The translations under genes and the position numbers were made by a program. Below, piece by piece: positions 61,653 through 64,000 of a DNA stretch of 64,000 bases. This DNA comes from Cellulophaga sp. HaHaR_3_176 (GTDB lineage Bacteria > Bacteroidota > Bacteroidia > Flavobacteriales > Flavobacteriaceae), in NCBI RefSeq assembly GCF_019021925.1, contig NZ_CP058990.1:3498001-3562000 (forward strand), in the 5' to 3' direction. How positions within the stretch are numbered: the first letter of the stretch is position 1; the number at the start of each line of letters is the position of its first letter. The notes under the pieces are model-generated. The model had not been told where the DNA came from and ran no database searches. It saw only the letters and a program-made list of their open reading frames with translations.

Positions 61653-61657
61653 ATAAG

Positions 61658-61690
61658 AAAAGCCCTAAAACAGAGCGTTTAGGGCTTTTT
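61658..61690 (-). terminator. Terminator of the histidine kinase gene
   Basis: Stem AAAAGCCCTAAA (61658-61669) and TTTAGGGCTTTT (61678-61689) with an 8-base loop, downstream of the kinase gene on the minus strand. Confidence 0.78.
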
Positions 61691-61753
61691 TATAAGTGTT
61701 TGGAGCTCTTTAATTAAAAAAATGATTAAAAAAGCTATTATGTAGTGCGTAAT

Positions 61754-64000
61754 TTAGGCCGGTAAGTATACGTTAAAGGTAGTGCCTTTATTAGGGATGC
61801 TTTTTGCTGCAATATGACCTTTATGGTTTTGAACTATTTTTTTACAGATGGCTAAACCTATACCTGTACCTGAATATTCGTTTTTCTGATGAAGCCTTTG
61901 AAAGAGTTCGAATATTTTTTCAGAATGTTCTTGATCAAAGCCAATACCGTTATCTATTATAGATATGCGGTAATACGTTTTGTACTTTTTAACGAAGTTT
62001 TGTTTGATTTGATTTTTCTTAAGCTTTTTACATTCAATTATAATTTTAGGGTCTTCGGTATTGCCATATTTAATAGCATTAGAAATTATATTATTGAAAA
62101 GCTGCTCCATCTGAAATGGTATTGCTACAACATTAGGAAGATCATCAACTATAATTGAAACATTAGATTCTTTTATTCGAGCTTCTAAATCTTCTTGTAC
62201 TTTATGTATGATGTCTCCTAAATTTAAATTGACAAAATCATTAGATGTTTTATTGATACGAGAGTACGATAGTAGATATTTAATAAGCATTCTCATGCGT
62301 TCTGATGAGGTAATTATTTTTTCGAAGTATGATTTACTTCTTTCGGATAATTGATCGAAGTCAGCATCTTCTATTCGCGAAATAAACATTTGAATTTTTC
62401 GAATAGGTTCTTGTAAATCATGACTAGCGACTCTATTAAAAGATTCTAGTTCTGCATTAGAACGTTTTAATTCTTCGTTTTTTTCTTTTAGCTTTTGTTC
62501 GTTTTTAATAATTGCAGTTACATCTTGTACAACACCCAATAATATATTATCTGTAATATGCCCTGAGGTTTGAAAATGTCTTACTTTCTTTTTAGAAGTA
62601 ATTACTCGGTACAGAAAATTAAAATCTTTTTTTGTTCTTTCTGAAATTTCTAATTCAAATTCGTAGTTTTCAAGATCAACTGGGTGAATGAATTTTTTAT
62701 AAGACTCGTGGGTGATATCAAGCGTATTTGTTTCGAGGCCTAGTAGATGATAAAAATTTTCTGAAATAGTAGATTTCTCTTTCGAGCTACCTAGCCTAAA
62801 ACTCCCAATTTGAGCCATTTTTTCAGCATCTTTTAAAATAGAGTTCTGAATCTTTAAATTCTCATTTAAAGAAGTCATTTGCTTTTCTGCTTGTCTTTCT
62901 ATTGTGTTTTCTCTAGAGGTTAAGGTAACACCATTATTTACTTTGGTGGCTGTACTTAAAAATACTTTTTGTACGCCCATTAAGTCGTAATCTCTTTCAA
63001 TTTTAAGCGTTTTGCCCGTTGTTATGGTTTCTACCATAGTATCAAAAACGCCATTTTTCATTAAATAAGGATAAACTTCACTTACTTTTTTTCCTTTTAT
63101 TTCATCAGGTATATCGCCTGTAGCATCTTTTATAACTTCATTAGTAAAAGCAATTGAAAAATCTATTATTGTTCCGTTTTTATCCTTAATAGGTAAGTAG
63201 TGCGCGATTACATTATTGGTAGAGGTGAAAATAGATTGCAAAAAGCTTTCAGTGTCTTGTAGCTCTTTAAACTGATCTTGTAGTTTTAAATTTAAATCAT
63301 TTAACCTGGCAACCGACTCTTTTTCAAAAGTTGTGTTTTTTGCAACAACTAATATTCCGTTAGACAGAGGACGAACGATAGATTCTAGCCAGATTTTATT
63401 ATCCTCTAAAGCTACTTGTCTGTTTAACTTAACAACCTTTTTTTCATTAAACGACTCAGCTAATTTATCGTATTCACCATTAAGTTTTGTAAATGGTAAT
63501 ACTTCGCTAATAAGTTTGCCCATTATTTTTTCTGGGTCTAAATTAAAGTCAATTCTATTACGCTCGTTAGCATACACTAATTTAAAATCTATAATCTCGT
63601 TGTTATCATTAAAAATAGGTTCGTAGTAATTTATAATATTTTCGGTATTTGCCATAACACTCGCTAAAAATGCTTCGGCTTTTGTTCTGTTTTCTCTTTC
63701 ACTATTTATTTTTATAAAAGCTACTATAAAGATAAATAAAGCGAACACCCCCAATATTAAAATCATATAGGGAGTTAGCAATGCTTGAGATTGATAGTTG
63801 GCCCTTCTTTCTTTTAAGAGCATCTCTTCTTTTTCAATCATCAAATTTTTTCGTTCAGTAAGCTTGTCCATGATAGTTGCAACCTCATCGAGCTTATTTT
63901 TTTCTTTTAATGAGAATTTTAATCGTGTTTGTGGACTTTTAGATATTTTGTTTAAAGCATTAACTAAATCTACTTGTAGTTCAGTAATTCGCTTAATGTG
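61754..64000 (-). CDS. Sensor histidine kinase with CHASE3-like region and PAS domains, N terminus beyond the window
   Basis: Membrane-bound sensor kinase; the frame is open through base 64000, so the first part is missing and at least 748 residues are present. Before the ATG at 63871 the in-frame codons give 43 residues (HIKRITELQVDLVNAL...) that look like the end of a CHASE3 domain, so that Met is internal. Then come a transmembrane helix (YMILILGVFALFIFIVAFI), three PAS-type domains (ENIINYYEPIFN; NNVIAHYLPIKD; AQIGSFRLGSSKEKST), the HisKA dimerisation helix with the phospho-acceptor His in ASHDLQEP, and the HATPase domain with N box NAIKYGN, IIDNGIGFD and GTGIGLAICKKI. No receiver domain follows. 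Related kinases in Bacteroidota act with separate response regulators; no partner is in the window. Confidence 0.9.
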   Translation of the reverse strand, partial: HIKRITELQVDLVNALNKISKSPQTRLKFSLKEKNKLDEVATIMDKLTERKNLMIEKEEMLLKERRANYQSQALLTPYMILILGVFALFIFIVAFIKINSERENRTKAEAFLASVMANTENIINYYEPIFNDNNEIIDFKLVYANERNRIDFNLDPEKIMGKLISEVLPFTKLNGEYDKLAESFNEKKVVKLNRQVALEDNKIWLESIVRPLSNGILVVAKNTTFEKESVARLNDLNLKLQDQFKELQDTESFLQSIFTSTNNVIAHYLPIKDKNGTIIDFSIAFTNEVIKDATGDIPDEIKGKKVSEVYPYLMKNGVFDTMVETITTGKTLKIERDYDLMGVQKVFLSTATKVNNGVTLTSRENTIERQAEKQMTSLNENLKIQNSILKDAEKMAQIGSFRLGSSKEKSTISENFYHLLGLETNTLDITHESYKKFIHPVDLENYEFELEISERTKKDFNFLYRVITSKKKVRHFQTSGHITDNILLGVVQDVTAIIKNEQKLKEKNEELKRSNAELESFNRVASHDLQEPIRKIQMFISRIEDADFDQLSERSKSYFEKIITSSERMRMLIKYLLSYSRINKTSNDFVNLNLGDIIHKVQEDLEARIKESNVSIIVDDLPNVVAIPFQMEQLFNNIISNAIKYGNTEDPKIIIECKKLKKNQIKQNFVKKYKTYYRISIIDNGIGFDQEHSEKIFELFQRLHQKNEYSGTGIGLAICKKIVQNHKGHIAAKSIPNKGTTFNVYLPA

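Noticed and set aside
63869..63871. ATG at 63871 as the start of the histidine kinase
   Set aside because: The frame is open for 43 more codons to the window edge, and these codons look like the end of a CHASE3 region.
1..64000. CRISPR array, prophage, transposon or defence system
   Set aside because: No regular repeats, integrase, transposase, phage structural or nuclease-type genes were seen in either strand.

Overview
The window looks like chromosomal DNA of a member of the Flavobacteriaceae (Bacteroidota), probably marine. The reasons are the AT-rich sequence, a SusC/SusD polysaccharide utilisation locus (PUL), flavobacterial promoters of the TTTG-N18/19-TAnnTTTG type, few Shine-Dalgarno sites, a lycopene cyclase, and many secreted lipoproteins and TonB-dependent receptors. 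No insertion sequence, prophage or CRISPR array was seen. Both ends cut through genes: dxs at the left edge and a sensor histidine kinase at the right edge.

Layout. 1-6.3 kb: housekeeping genes (dxs, tadA, a cold-shock gene, a ClC-type chloride transporter, aspS) and a MORN-like secreted protein. 6.5-13.3 kb: a tetR-tolC-MFP-RND efflux operon with a clear TetR-type operator inside its promoter. 13.4-16.6 kb: isoprenoid and carotenoid genes (polyprenyl synthetase, lycopene cyclase) and an unknown secreted protein. 16.6-20.5 kb: a metal module in which a TonB receptor diverges from a DtxR/MntR-type regulator and a ZIP transporter, with an inverted repeat lying across both promoters. 20.5-24.7 kb: small secreted proteins, including a GH114/TM1410-type protein whose two halves appear to be in swapped order. 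24.9-27.6 kb: feoA-feoB plus a 47-residue Cys-rich membrane protein. 27.8-31.7 kb: an unknown secreted protein, a SCO1-type protein and rseP. 31.8-33.3 kb: tRNA-Asn, a secreted esterase, and what may be a decayed second tRNA-Asn with its terminator.

33.3-49.2 kb is the main accessory region. It holds a secreted TIM-barrel lipoprotein, a membrane-anchored LuxR-type regulator with a sensor propeller, then susC, susD, a LamG surface lipoprotein, two tandem GH144-family genes, a serine esterase and a GH3 beta-glucosidase, closed by a strong terminator. The GH144 plus GH3 pairing, with the GH144 acidic residues kept in both copies, points to a beta-1,2-glucan (sophoro-oligosaccharide) utilisation locus. 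The regulator would sense oligosaccharide in the periplasm, SusCD and the lectin protein would bind and import it, GH144 would cut the chain and GH3 would finish to glucose.

49.3-64 kb: a PfpI-type protein, a bacterial GH3/ANL acyl-amido synthetase-like protein, a small metallopeptidase-like protein, a beta-barrel protein, cardiolipin synthase, two AsmA/DUF748-like envelope proteins with an ArsC-fold protein between them, an SDR dehydrogenase, Dps, a membrane TPR-like protein with a small overlapping ORF, and a compact operon of two 49-residue proteins and an AraC-family regulator. That operon is preceded by direct repeats 21 bp apart. The window ends in a multi-PAS histidine kinase.

Functions are assigned by reading motifs and family resemblance only; no database search was run.
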